Shown one piece after another: positions 34,301 through 46,800 of a stretch of DNA of 64,000 bases. Under the pieces are notes generated by a model that saw only the letters and a list, made by a program, of their open reading frames with translations, had not been told where the DNA came from and ran no database searches. The translations under genes were made by a program, and so were the position numbers. Every line of letters begins with the position of its first letter. Position 1 is the stretch's first letter. Source of the stretch: Halichondria panicea (lineage: Eukaryota; Porifera; Demospongiae; Suberitida; Halichondriidae); assembly GCF_963675165.1 (NCBI RefSeq), contig NC_087381.1, forward strand, positions 5,395,378 to 5,459,377. Reading direction: 5' to 3'.

Positions 34301-37300
34301 CTGTGATGTACAGTTGTAACTCTGGCTATCAACTGTCGGGATTAGCTACTGTGGTCTGTCAAGATAGCGGAAATTGGAGCCCGAGGCCAAATTGTTTAGG
34401 TATATCTATGTTACATGCTCATTATGTGTATGCATTCTGCTGTAAGCTATAATAACTGTACACTTCTGTCATCGTAATCACAGCTATTTGTGGCTCCCCA
34501 CCATCAATTTCCAACGGGTCACCTGGTACACCAACAAGCACAGTAGCAGGAGGAACAGTGACATACACCTGTAACAATGGCTACCAACGTTTAGGATCCG
34601 CTACAGTGACCTGTCAGGCTAGTGGAAGTTGGAGTACTACACCAATATGCTTAGGTATCAAGAGTTCATTAGGAAGAGTATGCAACTCCACTTAAAACCC
34701 CAGTACATGTAGGCGTTCTGTCCAACCTACGTCACAACCATAAACTGCATGTGAATTAGGAAATTTTCAATGCATGCATGAGTGATTTTCTATAGGCTTC
34801 TAGTCATGTTTTCTTGACTAAATTGTTAGGCTTCCCAAACCACACTGGTAAGTTGTGGTCACAAATAAGCCTTATAAGGGTATGGAGTGGGTGGTTTGTA
34901 GGATTTTTTAGATTTTCAAAAAGAGACCCGCTGCATTCTGTGATGCATGTAATTAAGTTGGCTTGGCCCTACTTCACGACAATCAGGATTCATTTCCAAA
35001 TTATACTCACTATCAGGGGGCACTTGTTTAAGTGTTTAGAGGGGTCTTTGAGACGCATGTGCATGTTTTTCTTGGCTTGGTATTTGTGGATTTGCAAAAT
35101 AAAGCTTCGTTCTCGAGTTATGCCTAGTTTTACTTACTTGGAATGCACATTGCAGCTTTTCAGAAGAGTCCATAGCAAAACTTGTTCACCGAGTGTTGCT
35201 ACTCTACTTAGTAGTTAGCTCTGCACTAGAACGTTAGCTATTGATAGCAGCTGCAAGAGTGAGAAGAGAGCTGCAAGGCTCTGCTGACGTACTTGCAGCC
35301 ACCATTAGACTTGAACTTTTGGCGTCGATCGTTATTAACAACAATCATCGTCGGTCATTACCCACTCATTGAGTTTCCCTGTGGATTCTACATGCAGCAA
35401 AATTAAAAATGTTCATCATGATAATTATAATTATAATCAATGTGTGTATAAAAGCTAGCTATAGTAGCTTTATGTTATGTAGCTTTGGCACCTCCACCGA
35501 GGCATCAGCACCCGCGGTGCTTTCATTCCATCAGCATTGTTCAATTGTATCTCAATTGGCTGCATGTGCATGGTTACAAGAGTATAAATTATGTACTTTA
35601 ATTGTGACGTAGGTCTGGCAGAATGCGACCTGTGCATGTACAGTCTATTTGAGTACTCTTTCTAATAGAGTATTAGCCTCGACCCCAGGCCGATCTGTCT
35701 CCAATTGAACGCTAGGTCGTCTACAACAGTGACCTGTCAGGCTAATGGAAGTTGGACTGCAAGACCAAGTTGCTCACGTAAGATTCTTAAATGCACCAAA
35801 ATCACCAAATTGTGCACGTTAATGGTTTTAATACTTTTATAGTTATATGCATGAGCTAGTGTGTACATGCATAATTCTGTAGCTATCTCTTGTGGCAACC
35901 CTCCGACCATTCCCAATGGGTCCAGGACTTTCACTGGCACCACATTTGGAGATACGGCCATCTACACCTGTAACACTGGGTACCAACTGTCAGGAGCAGC
36001 TACAATGATCTGTCAGGCTAGTGGAAGTTGGAGTACTGCACCGACTTGCCCACGTAATAATTCTATACAAAATTAATGATCTGATCTCATGTGTATATAT
36101 AATTATGTCTGTACATCTGTATAGCTGTCCCCTGTGGTAGCCCTCCGACCATTCCCAATGGGTCCAGGACCTTCACTGGTACGATATTTGAGGATACGGC
36201 CACATACACCTGTGACGATGGCTATCAACTGTCAGGATCATCTACAGTGACCTGTCAAGCTAGTGGAAGTTGGAGTGCAAGACCAACTTGCCCACGTATA
36301 TATACTAAATAATAGAAGCAATCAAACCTTATACAAGTGGCCTGATTTCATGTGTATGTCTCTACATCCGTAGCTGTCTCCTGTGGCAACCCTCCCACTA
36401 TTCCCAATGGGTCCAGGACTTTCACTGATACAACAATTGGGGAGATGGTCACCTACATCTGTGACAATGGCTATCAACGTTCAGGATCAGCTGCAGTAAT
36501 GTGCCAGGCTAGCGGAAGTTGGAGCACAATACCAAGCTGTAATGGTGAGCAGTATATATTATCTTAAGTAGAGCTGGTACGAATCAAAGACCCATGCAAT
36601 CATCTTGCTTGTTTGTTATTGAAAGTTCAGTTTTCAATTGACACATTCATAGCACATCGCGTAATAACTTTTCTGAGAAGAATAACAAACATGATCCTTG
36701 ATCTGTATAACAGCTGTCTCCTGTGCAACCCTCCAACTATTGTTTTTTATTTTGGACATCCACTGGTATATTCCGTAGTTAACCGTCGAACCGGCCACTT
36801 GTTTTGATAGCTTCATTTAGGCTAAACAAGGGGTGGGCGGATATTTTATTATGTGGCTACTGAACCGTGCAAGCGCCCGTCCAAGAGAATTATGTTGGTA
36901 CTTTCTGTGAAAACTACACAGCTCCATCTTTTTTACAGTGACAATGGGCGGTTTGACTTTTAACTAAGGTACATCCTTTGGAGAAACCGCCACCTACTTC
37001 TGTAACACAGTGTTTCAGGCGTAGGTGGCAGTTTCTGAGTATTCCAAGTGTCAGGTGACATGTCAAGCTAGTGGAAGTTGGAGTAGTAAGACCAAGTTGT
37101 ATTGGTTGTAATGATATAGAGTTTTCTTGCTTTAAAACTATGTTGATTCCTCAGCTTCACAAGCTTTCTATAAACAGCTATAGTTTTCAGTTCATCACTT
37201 TTATGTACATCTATACATCTATACATCTTTATTGTAAATTCCATTTAGTTTTTGTTTCGACTTGTATCATACATAATAAAATACATGCATGCAATTGCTT

Positions 37301-38659
37301 TTTGCACATCTGTTACAGTAGCTCCTCAGCCTGGCTCTTGTGACAATCCTCCGACCATTCCCAATGGATTCAGGACTTTTGTTGGTACATCATTTGGAGA
37401 GTCGGCATTTTACACCTGTAACAGTGGATATCAACGTTTAGGATCAGCTACAGTGACCTGTCAGGCTAGTCGAAGTTGGAGTACTAGACCAACTTGTAAA
37501 GGTGTGTATGTATAGCTCATAGTTCTGTCAGTTGCTATTAATTTCAATGCAGCAATTTGTCCTCCTCTCACTCTTGTGAATGGAGTGGTTGCTTACCTTC
37601 CAAGCAGTTCCGTCATACTAGAAGGAACAGTAGCTCAACACAGCTGTAACACTGGCTACCGTCTCTCTGGAAACGGTACGAGACTCTGCAGCAATAATAA
37701 TGGCACTGCTGGTGTTTGGAGTTTGCCAAATTTATCATGTAGAGGTGAGAATACGAAATAGCAACTGTGTTACACATGCACATAAGAACACCTGAATTAA
37801 TTCGTTGATTAATTTCACAATTATGAACTTTAGGTATCATAATTCAACTCCGTTTTGGTGGTGTACGTGATTGCAGTCAGTACACTGCCTCTGAAATGGT
37901 TCAGAAAACTGATGACATCACTGCCACACTTGTGCAAGGTGTCATTGCTTCTTGTAATTGTCGTTTAAACTCAACTTTCTTGTTTAACGCGTTTCTGAAA
38001 TGCTTTGCTGATTCTCCACAACATGTGACATACAGAGCAACATTGTTGAGCTCAAGTGATCTGTCCACATCAAAAGTGCTTGAGTATATAGAGAAATGGA
38101 TTCATTCCACTTCAAGTGTGATTATTCAGAATCTTAATCTTAACCTCAATTCAACTTGTCCAACAGTTATTGCTGACTTCGATAGCTTGGAATGCCCAGT
38201 ACAAGACCCTTTGTCCGTTTTGGATAACATTGCTGTTATTACAAGCTCTGTAATGGCTATTGTTATTTTTATGTTCGTTCTGTTTGTTGTTTTTATTCTC
38301 ATCAAGAGACGTCGAAGCAAAACTGCCAATAACCGGGACTCTTTAGAAACGACAAGGTATTTCATAACATAGTAATAATTATACACAGAGCTTTAAAACA
38401 ATGAACATTCATTTTTGTTCTAAAATGCAGCAGTAACAGAAATCTGAACACTACCGGAACTAATTTCCCAACCATCCCTCGCCCCCATGTGGGTATCCCC
38501 TCACTCTCTACGGAGTATGAAGTGCCTGAGGCAACAGCATACCCAGAGTATGATGAGGTAGGACCTCCTGTGGTGAAAGATGGCAAGAATCAGTACAGCT
38601 TTGACGTGGACCCTTGTCCTGCGTACGGACAAACGACTTTGAAGAAAAGATCACCTTGA
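31323..38659 (+). CDS. Locus D: sushi-domain membrane receptor with juxtamembrane domain
   Basis: Exons: signal 31323-31389; sushi 32633-32804 (frameshifted), 32858-33028, 34229-34399, 34484-34654, 35883-36053, 36125-36295, 36374-36544, 37322-37501, 37553-37744; juxtamembrane/transmembrane 37834-38356; tail 38431-38659. Leaving out the broken first sushi exon the model is 2,217 nt, 738 residues, in frame throughout. A second decayed signal exon lies at 32506-32553, so the gene may be a fusion of a new 5' end onto an older gene. Sushi fragments at 35727-35776 and 36714-37105 are dead. Exons 34229 and 34484 with their introns have copies in locus G. Confidence 0.7.
32506..32553 (+). pseudogene. 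Second, shortened signal-peptide exon in locus D
   Basis: ATG AAA TAC TGC ATC..., 48 nt, then GTGTCA. A deletion in the hydrophobic core leaves it ending in phase 0 where phase 1 is needed; joined to the next exon it meets TAG at once. Confidence 0.65.
32633..32804 (+). pseudogene. Locus D first sushi exon with 1-nt deletion
   Basis: 172 nt, not a multiple of three. Sister exons have ATTCAAAATGGC; this one has ATTCAAATGGC. After the deletion the NGYVSS... reading is in a different frame from the upstream cysteine. Acceptor and donor are intact. Confidence 0.7.
33190..35059. repeat. 240-bp inverted repeat pair bracketing two sushi exons
   Basis: Arms 33190-33429 and 34820-35059 are reverse complements over 240 bp with no difference seen by eye. 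They flank 1.39 kb that contains sushi exons 34229 and 34484. The open frames in the arms carry no known domain. The matching exon pair in locus G has no such arms. Confidence 0.8.
35060..35726. other. Locus D intron
   Basis: No exon. About 35516-35675 repeats the intron segment seen at 34010-34180, 61585-61740 and 62608-62770 (CATCAGCATTGTTC, TCTGGCAGAATGCGAC), showing exon-plus-intron unit duplication. Confidence 0.55.
35727..35776 (+). pseudogene. 3' half of a sushi exon
   Basis: Begins abruptly at CAGTGACCTGTCAGGCTAAT and ends with a good donor CACGTAAGAT. The 5' half is replaced by unrelated sequence with the GCCTCGACCCCAGGCC motif. Confidence 0.7.
36714..37105 (+). pseudogene. Sushi exon split by a MITE and decayed
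   Basis: 5' piece from 36714 (CTGTCTCCTGTGCAACCC) and 3' piece from 36968 (GGTACATCCTTTGGAGAAAC) are separated by about 200 bp with imperfect inverted ends (GTAGTTAACCGTCGAACCGG / CGGTTTGACTTTTAACTAAG). The 3' piece carries a further insertion and has lost the donor. Confidence 0.65.
37834..38356 (+). CDS. Locus D juxtamembrane domain and transmembrane exon
   Basis: 523 nt, phase 1 to 2. Same modules as at 9106: IQLRFGGVRDC start, CNCRLNSTFLFNAFLKCF, VLEYIEKWIHS, TCPTVIADFDSLEC, then a helix (IAVITSSVMAIVIFMFVLFVV) and KRRRSK as stop-transfer. Confidence 0.82.
38431..38659 (+). CDS. Locus D cytoplasmic tail exon (class 1)
   Basis: Ends at TGA 38657-38659. Motifs: FPTIPRP, YEVP, EYDEV 11 residues on, NQYSF, CPAYG. 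The acceptor is a NAGNAG (GCAGCAG), so the product may vary by one residue. Confidence 0.78.
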
Positions 38660-39554
38660 CCTCAACTAAAATGGAACCCCAGTATAGTGACTATAATTGT
38701 TTTGTTGGACTAAAAATAATAATAATTATGCTTGACAATGTATTAACATTTATATATAGCACTTAGTGTACCATGACTGTAATGTAGATTAATTAGTGCA
38801 CTTATTTTTATTGTGTGAAATGCTGTCAGTATGTAGTTTGATAATACGTTGCTGCAAATTAATGTATATTTGGTGGCCAAAAGTTAGGCCAAAGAGGTAT
38901 CAAAAATTGATGAGGGGTGAGGCTTTGTTTTCTCCTTTTTTAATTCCCCTTGATAAAAATCATACAAAAAAAGAAAGTAATTGTAGTACATCAAACTGAT
39001 GGCTAATAAATAGTTTGAAACACTTTTAGAGTAGCTTATCAATATTTGTCCGTCTCTAAAAATCCGACGCTCACAAAATGATCTGCAATGCAAACTTTTG
39101 TGCACCACAATGAAGGCCTGCAGCTATATACTGAAAGAGGTTTGATGATAATCTGGAATGTCTGCCGGTTTATTGTTAATGAAAGTAAAGTTTCTGGTCA
39201 ACCTCCGCCTTATTGATTTCATTGCCTCATCAATTATTTGTTATGACGTCATTCACTGATTAGCGATCTACCTCATGTACTACTTGTATATAGTTTATAT
39301 ATACATATTTGACATGAGTCCTTTCTTGTCCTGCATACGGGCAGACGCTGAAGACTTGATCATGATACACACCCCAAGAAAAAAGGAACAATGACTGAAT
39401 CACACTAGATGTAAATACTCACTAAATGTACACTCTTACATAGTCCGTTGTGCCGTTCAATCAAGCTCCTATCGGTGTATGTACTGATGTTGTTCTTATA
39501 CTTCCCTCCTAGCATGTGCATATCTTTGGATTTCAAATTCTAATCACAACTATA

Positions 39555-39765
39555 AGACTGTGATCATTCAGGACTTCATTTCAACCTCAATGCATGCAAT
39601 TAACCTGTCCTGTCCAACTAGATCTACATGCAGTTATTGCTGACTTCAATAGTTTGAAATGTTCAGTACAACAACCTCCTTCATTAGCTATGGATAACAC
39701 TGCTGTTAGTATGGGATCTGTGAAAGCTACATGCATGCAATTATAGGTTTATTATGTACTGCTGG
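39555..39765 (+). pseudogene. Relic of juxtamembrane/transmembrane exon
   Basis: Blocks TGTGATCATTCAGGACTTCA, GCAGTTATTGCTGACTTCAA and GCTATGGATAACACTGCTGT remain; frame is lost. Confidence 0.7.
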
Positions 39766-40285
39766 TTGACACTGTGATAAATCTAAGCATGCAACATTCC
39801 TATCACTCAGGGGAGTTCTGTTAATTATAATCATCCTTGTCACACCCGACAAATATATGCTGGTATAGATTTACCTACAATATCCCAGAAAAAGTTTTCG
39901 TGCAAGTCATTTAAATCGTGCCTATTATTATGGTCTATTTTTTGGGTACTTGTTTACTTATTGATGTTGTGGTTGCTGCCAAAACACATCAAAAAACAAA
40001 ATTCCTAGAAACAAGGTATTCTAAACAATCAACAAATCTAGAGGTTGTGCGCAGAAATTAATCGCATAGTCAAATAGTCACTTCGTTGAAAATAATTATT
40101 GGTTGGCACTAAACTCCTAGCCACCTTCGCAGGCCCTCCTTTTTCTGTTCTTTCAATATAAGTATTACGGCAGGAATTAAAAAAAGAACTAAGAAAAAGG
40201 AAGCTGTGACAAAGAACAGAAAGGAAGGCCTGCATGCGATGGAGGCTACTAAACTCCACTGACCTTCTTATACGAAATACTTAGC

Positions 40286-40510
40286 CGAGTCGTTCCGCTT
40301 TAACTGTGATCATCCAGAATCTTCGTGTCAACCGGGATGCAACCTGTCCAACAGTTATTGCTGACTGGAATACCCTGTACAACAACCTCTTATATCAGCC
40401 ATGAATATAACACTGCTATTATTATGGGATCTGTGATTGCTACAATTATCGTTATTTAGTTGCCCGTTGTTTTATTTATTGCTGCACGTGGTTGTCAATA
40501 GATCTATCTC
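40286..40510 (+). pseudogene. Relic of juxtamembrane/transmembrane exon
   Basis: Blocks CTGTGATCATCCAGAATCTT, CAACAGTTATTGCTGACTGG and GGATCTGTGATTGCTACAAT remain, with a TAG in the membrane segment. Closely related to the relic at 27139. Confidence 0.7.
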
Positions 40511-40861
40511 TTACATGGTAAAAGCAAAATTTCCATCACTCGAAAGTCCATTCGTATCACCAATCCATGTCGGAGGTAGGTTCCACCTGGACTTCAATAC
40601 TGAGTCCATTTTAATCATGTATGAATCAACCCTGTCACACAATCTAGTCAGCCAATCCATGGATATAATACCGGTACGCATTTAAATCACATTACGGGTG
40701 TGATAAACTTTTTAGTACTGAACAGATGATTGATACTGTTGTGATTGCTGCCAAAACACATTATAAAACAAAATTCCTCTAGAAACAAGGTATTCTAAAC
40801 AATAAACAAATCTAGAGGTTGTGCCCATAATTATAGATCCGTAGATCTATATATTGTCCAG

Positions 40862-43800
40862 TTTTAGGTCCTTCTCCATCCAGCTGCTCAACACCACCTA
40901 CTATTCAAAATGGCTACATCTCTTCAAGTATGTCCTATTCAGCAACGTACAGCTGCAACCCTGGGTACCAACTGTTGGGATCTGCCACAGCTATTTGTGA
41001 AATGGAAGAAATTGATTTTGTTTTCTGGATCTCCGTACCTACGTGCATAGGTAATTACTATAGGCATGCATACTATAATCAATATAACTGGGGTTTACGT
41101 ATAACTAGGGTGACACAAGGTGTCATGGGGCGAGCGTGTTAGCAGTACAGGTGGTTCACATCTATGTGTTGTGAATACCTATATGCCTGTCTTGTTCCAA
41201 GCGTGCCTGTCTGGCCTCAGGAGTCTCTGTAGAAAAAAAACACTGGCTTATCATCATGAACGCCACTGGCACTTACCCGAGGCTCTGCTGGTTTGAGTTG
41301 AAGCAGCCATTTGCTGTAGGCGTGCCTGCCTGGCCTCAGGAGTCTCTGTAATGAAAATTACACTGGCTTGTATCACCTGTACGCCGCCTGTACTTACCTG
41401 AAGCTCTGCTGGCTTGGGTGGAAGCAGCCATTTGCTGTAGGCGTGCCTGCCTGGCCTCAGGAGTCTCTGTGTCCCGTCTCAGTTGCTGGGATGCTCTATT
41501 GGCATCCAGTGCAATGGTTACCTTGAATCTTGAGTGCCCTGTGCTTTTCTCTGCGTTTGGCTAGCCTGACTTCTTTCTCTTCAGCTGTTTCTTGGGCTCT
41601 TGCTTGTCTCTCTCGATCCCTCCTTATTCGAAGCCTTTCTTGCTTGCGTTCGTTGTCAGTATTCGAAACTTTTTCTTATGCTTGTGCAAAATACACAAAG
41701 AATACACTAAATTGGTAAGGACCGCATGTGTAAAAACCGGCTATCAGGCCGACCGTACCATTACCATAACATACATACATACATACATACATACATACAG
41801 AGAAATTGTCTACCGAGGTCACTAAGACTAGGAGAATGTTGAACATTGTGGGGCGAGCGTAAGAAAACATGCTTGTTTTACGAATTAAAAGAAATATGTT
41901 GTATTTAAATTCAAGGTTATTAATTTAGTATACGTATAGTAGAAGCATTTTACATTCGCACTGGTAGTTATCAAGGTCGCGTAACTGAGTTCATGACAGT
42001 ACCATTATAAGAACATGAGAAGGGCTGTGCAGAGATTAGGTTGTCAACAGTGACTTCGGCTTCATCTATTTCAGCAATTGCTGCTACATTTTGGCCAAAT
42101 ACGTCCAATGTAAGATAGTTTCCACCTGGTGTGCTTATGATAACTTTAGCTCTCAATTGCTTTGTGGAGTGACGAAGACTTTGAATCAATGAGCATTTGT
42201 TGCATTTGCCTGTAGTGTCAGTTGAGATGGTGATCTTACTTTTGCAGTTGAGACATGAGATATACGAGTCGAGTGATAAAACACCTACAATTTCAGCTGA
42301 TGGTACAGTTGGGAAAGTGTCTGGGACATCATCATGGACCACAACATTTGGCAGTTCCTCAATTTTTGTCACTGTTGACCTGTTGCGAGGTACTTGAAGA
42401 TATTTTTCGTGCTGGAACTCATTGACAAGAATGTTTTCAAATTTGTATGTTTCACCTTTTACAAGCGAATCAATCTTGTTCTCAAAAAGAATTAGCTTAG
42501 TTGATGTCGTGGAATCTGCAATATGAACATCTTGTTTCCAGAGCCCATCTGATATCTGGGCCTTAGGTGAAACCATCAATACTTTGGCATTCACTGTGAC
42601 ACGATCATACCCGTTCCTTGTTCGACACTTCATCAAGATGTAGATCTACGTATGTCTGTATTCAATATTTTATTAACATCGACGTGGAAGTCGGTAAGGA
42701 TCATGAGTCCCAAAAGCAAATTGTGCCGGTCCATGACGTATGGATACATACATACATACATACATACATACATACAGACAAAATTGCAACGTTGAAGACT
42801 AGGTAGGGACTCGCTTCGCTCGCCCCAATAAGGCTCGCTACGCTCGCCCCAATTATCTATAGCTGTGAATTGTAACTCTCCTCCATCTATTTCTAATGGG
42901 TCACCTGATACACCAACAAGTACAACTGTTGGAGGGACAGTGACATACAGCTGTGAGACTGGTTACGTACTGTCAGGATCAGCTACAGTGAACTGTGAGG
43001 CTAGTGGAACTTGGAGTACCAGACCGATTTGTAACAGTGAGCAATGAGTATGGATCGAGACTGTATCAGATTCAAACCTATTTCGCCCATTATAGAAGGA
43101 TCATTCCAACAAACTATTCAACTAATTTAAAGAAACAATTATATCTGTCTCTTGTCAGAACTCACTTAACATATTGCTCGCAGTTGTGGAGACCTAAATT
43201 AATAAAGGATATCAAGTCACTAGAAAAAGTGCAACGCAGAGCCACAAAATATATCCTTAATGATTATGTATCAGACTACAAAGCAAGACTCTGCAAATTA
43301 AAGTTATTGCCCCTCATGAGATGGTTTGAACTGCAAGATATCATGTTTATTGTGAAATATATGCAGCAGCAGTCGGACGATATAAGAGAACTAGTATCTT
43401 TCACTTCATCCAAAACCAGGGCAGGCTGCTCAGGCCATTCCCTTCAAATTAAATTTGCTAGAAATAACTATTCAAGACACTTCTACTTCATTAGAATTGC
43501 AAAAGTATGGAATAAATTGCCGTCGAATTTAATAAATCTAGATTCATCTCTAGGAACAATCAAGAAAAAGACTTCGGACTTTTTAGTGTCAGATTTTCTA
43601 GAAAACTTTGACACAAATAACTTATGTTCATTTCATATGGTTTGCCCATGCTCTAAATGTCATATATATATAGGATCCTCTGTTAACTATACTTATCACT
43701 CTATAGATTATATAATATACATCAGCTGCTCCAATGTTGGAGTAAGTCTGTCAGCTATTTCCTCTCACCTAATAATTTTCACTTAATTTCTTTTGTGCAT

Positions 43801-46800
43801 AGCTGTAAAGTTCACATAATAATAATAATAATAATAATAGTTGTCTCCTGTGGGTCTCTTCCCTCTATTTCAAATGGATCACCTGGTGCTCCAACAAGTA
43901 CAACATTTGGAGGGACAGGGACGTGCAGCTGTAATACTGGTTACGTACTGTCAGGATCAGCTACAGTGAACTGTGAGGCTAGCGGAGGTTGGAGTACTAG
44001 ACCAACTTGTGAAGGTGAGCAATGAGTAGCTAGGAGACTGTAACGTATTGAAATGTATTGCATCTTATAATAGTCATTTCCTGTGGATCTCTTCCCTCTA
44101 TTTCCAATGGGTCACCTGGTACTCCGACAAGTACAACATTTGGAGGAACAGGGACATACAGCTGTAATACTGGTTACGTACTGTCAGGATCAGCTACGGT
44201 GAACTGTGAGGCTAGCGGAGGTTGGAGTACTAGACCGACTTGTGAAAGTGAGCAATGAATAGCTATAGGATACTTTAATTGTCGATTAAAATGCACCGCC
44301 TTTCCATTATAATAGTCGTCTCCTGTGGGTCTCTTCCCTCTATTTCCAATGGATCACCTGGTACTCCAACAAGTACAACATTTGGAGGGACAGGGACGTA
44401 CAGCTGTAATACTGGTTACGTACTGTCAGGATCAGCTACAGTGACCTGTGAGGCTAGCGGAGGTTGGAGTACTAGACCGACTTGTGAAAGTGAGCAATGA
44501 ATAGCCTTTAATTGTAAAATGCACCGCCTTTCCATTATAACAGTCGTCTCCTGTGGGTCTCTTCCCTCTATTTCCAATAGATCACCTGGTACTCCAACAA
44601 GTACAACATTTGGAGGGACAGGGACGTACAGCTGTAATACTGGTTACGTACTGTCAGGATCAGCTACAGTGAACTGTGAGGCTAGCGGAGGTTGGAGTAC
44701 TAGACCAACTTGTGAAAGTGAGCAATAAGTAGCTAGGAGACTTTAATTGTCAGATTAAAATGCACATTGTAATAGTCGTCTCCTGTGGGTCTCTTCCCTC
44801 TATTTCCAATGGGTCACCTGATACTCCAACAAGTACAACATTTGGAGGGACAAGGACGTACAGTTGTAATACTGGTTACATACTGTCAGGATCAGCTACA
44901 GTGAACTGTGAGGCTAGCGGAGGTTGGAGTACTAGACCAACTTGTGAAAGTGAGCAATGAGTATATATAGCTAGTTGTCAGATTAAAATGCACCACCTTT
45001 CCATTATAATAGTCGTCTCCTGTGGGTCTCTTCCTTCTATTTCCAATGGGTCACCTGATACACCAACAAGTACAACATTTGGAGGGACAGGGACGTACAG
45101 CTGTAATACTGGTTACGTACTGTCAGGATCAGCTACAGTGAACTGTGAGGCTAGCGGAGGTTGGAGTACTAGACCAACTTGTGATGGTGAGCGATGACTA
45201 TGGATCGAGATTGTAACATATTGAAATGCATTGCATCTTAGTCATCTCCTGTGGGCCCCTTCCCTTTATTTCCAATGGGTCACCTGATACACCAACAAGT
45301 ACATCATTTGGAGGGACAGGGACGTACAGCTGTAATACTGGTTACGTACTGTCAGGATCAGCTACAGTGAACTGTGAGGGTAGCGGAGGTTGGAGTACTA
45401 GACCAACTTGTGAAAGTGAGCAATGAGTATATATAGCTAGTTGTCTGATTAAAATGCACCGCCTTTTCATTATAATAGTCGTCTCCTGTGGGTCTCTTCC
45501 TTCTATTTCCAATGGGTCACCTGATACTCCAACAAGTACATCATTTGGACGGACAGGGACGTACAGCTGTAATACTGGTTACGTACTGTCAGGATCAGCT
45601 ACAGTGACCTGTGAGGCTAGCGGAGGTTGGAGTACTAGACCAACTTGTGAAGGTGAGCGATAAATATGGATCAAGATTGAAATGCATTGCATCTTAGTCA
45701 TCTCCTGTGGGCCCCTTCCCTCTATTTCCAATGGGTCACCTGATATACCAACAAGTACAACATTTGGAGGGACAGGGACGTACAGCTGTAATACTGGTTA
45801 CGTACTGTTAAGTTCAGCTACAGTCAACTGTGAGGGTAGCGGAGGTTGGAGTACTAGACCGTCTTGTGATGGTGAGCGATGACTATGGATCGAGATTGTA
45901 ACATATTGAAATGCATTGCATCTTAGTCATCTCCTGTGGGCCCCTTCCCTCTATTTTCAATGGGTCACCTGGTACACCAACAAGTACAAAATTTAGAGGG
46001 ACAGGGACGTACAGCTGTAATACTGGTTATGTACTGTCAGGATCAGCTACAGTGACCTGTGAGGCTAGCGGAGGTTGGAGTACTAGACCGTCTTGTGATG
46101 GTGAGCGATGACTATATGGATCGAGATTGTAACATATTGAAATGCATTGCATCTTAGTCATCTCCTGTGGGCCCCTTCCCTCTATTTCCAATGGGTCAAC
46201 TGATACACCAACAAGTACAACATTTAGAGGGACAGGGACGTACAGCTGTAATACTGGTTACGTACTGTCAGGATCAGCTACAGTGAACTGTGAGGTTAGC
46301 GGAGGTTGGAGTACTAGACCGACTTGTGAAGGTGAGCAATGAGTAGCTAGGAGACTGTAACATATTGAAATGCATTGCCTCTTATAATATATTTTAGTCA
46401 TTTCCTGTGGGCCCCTTCCCTCTATTTCCAATGGGTCACCTGATACACCAACAAAGACAACATTTGGAGGGACAGGGACGTACAGCTGTAATACTGGTTA
46501 CGTACTGTCAGGATCAGCTACAGTAACCTGTGAGGCTAGCGGAGGTTGGAGTACTAGACCAACTTGTGAAAGTGAGCAATGAGTAGCTAGTTGTCAGATT
46601 AAAATGCACTGCCTTTCCATTATAATAGTCGTCTCCTGTGGGTCTCTTCCCTCTATTTCGAATGGATCACCTGATACACCAACAAGTACAACATTTGGAG
46701 GAACAGGGACGTACAGCTGTAATACTGGTTACGTACTGTCAGGATCTGCTACAGTGACCTGTGAGGCTAGCGGAGGTTGGAGTACTAGACCAACTTGTGA

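Larger units (their letters stand above)
38660..40861. other. Region D-E with receptor relics
   Basis: No intact gene. It holds a tail-end relic (39319-39360, CCTGCATACGGGCAGACGCT), a juxtamembrane/TM relic (about 39555-39765) and another (about 40286-40510); both retain the CAGTTATTGCTGACT block with stops. A/T-rich elsewhere. No signal exon for locus E was found. Confidence 0.6.

Noticed and set aside
42995..43075. N-terminal part of the long 42995-43786 reading frame
   Set aside because: The first 40 nt are sushi exon in another frame, then intron; only the LINE part from about 43070 is meaningful.
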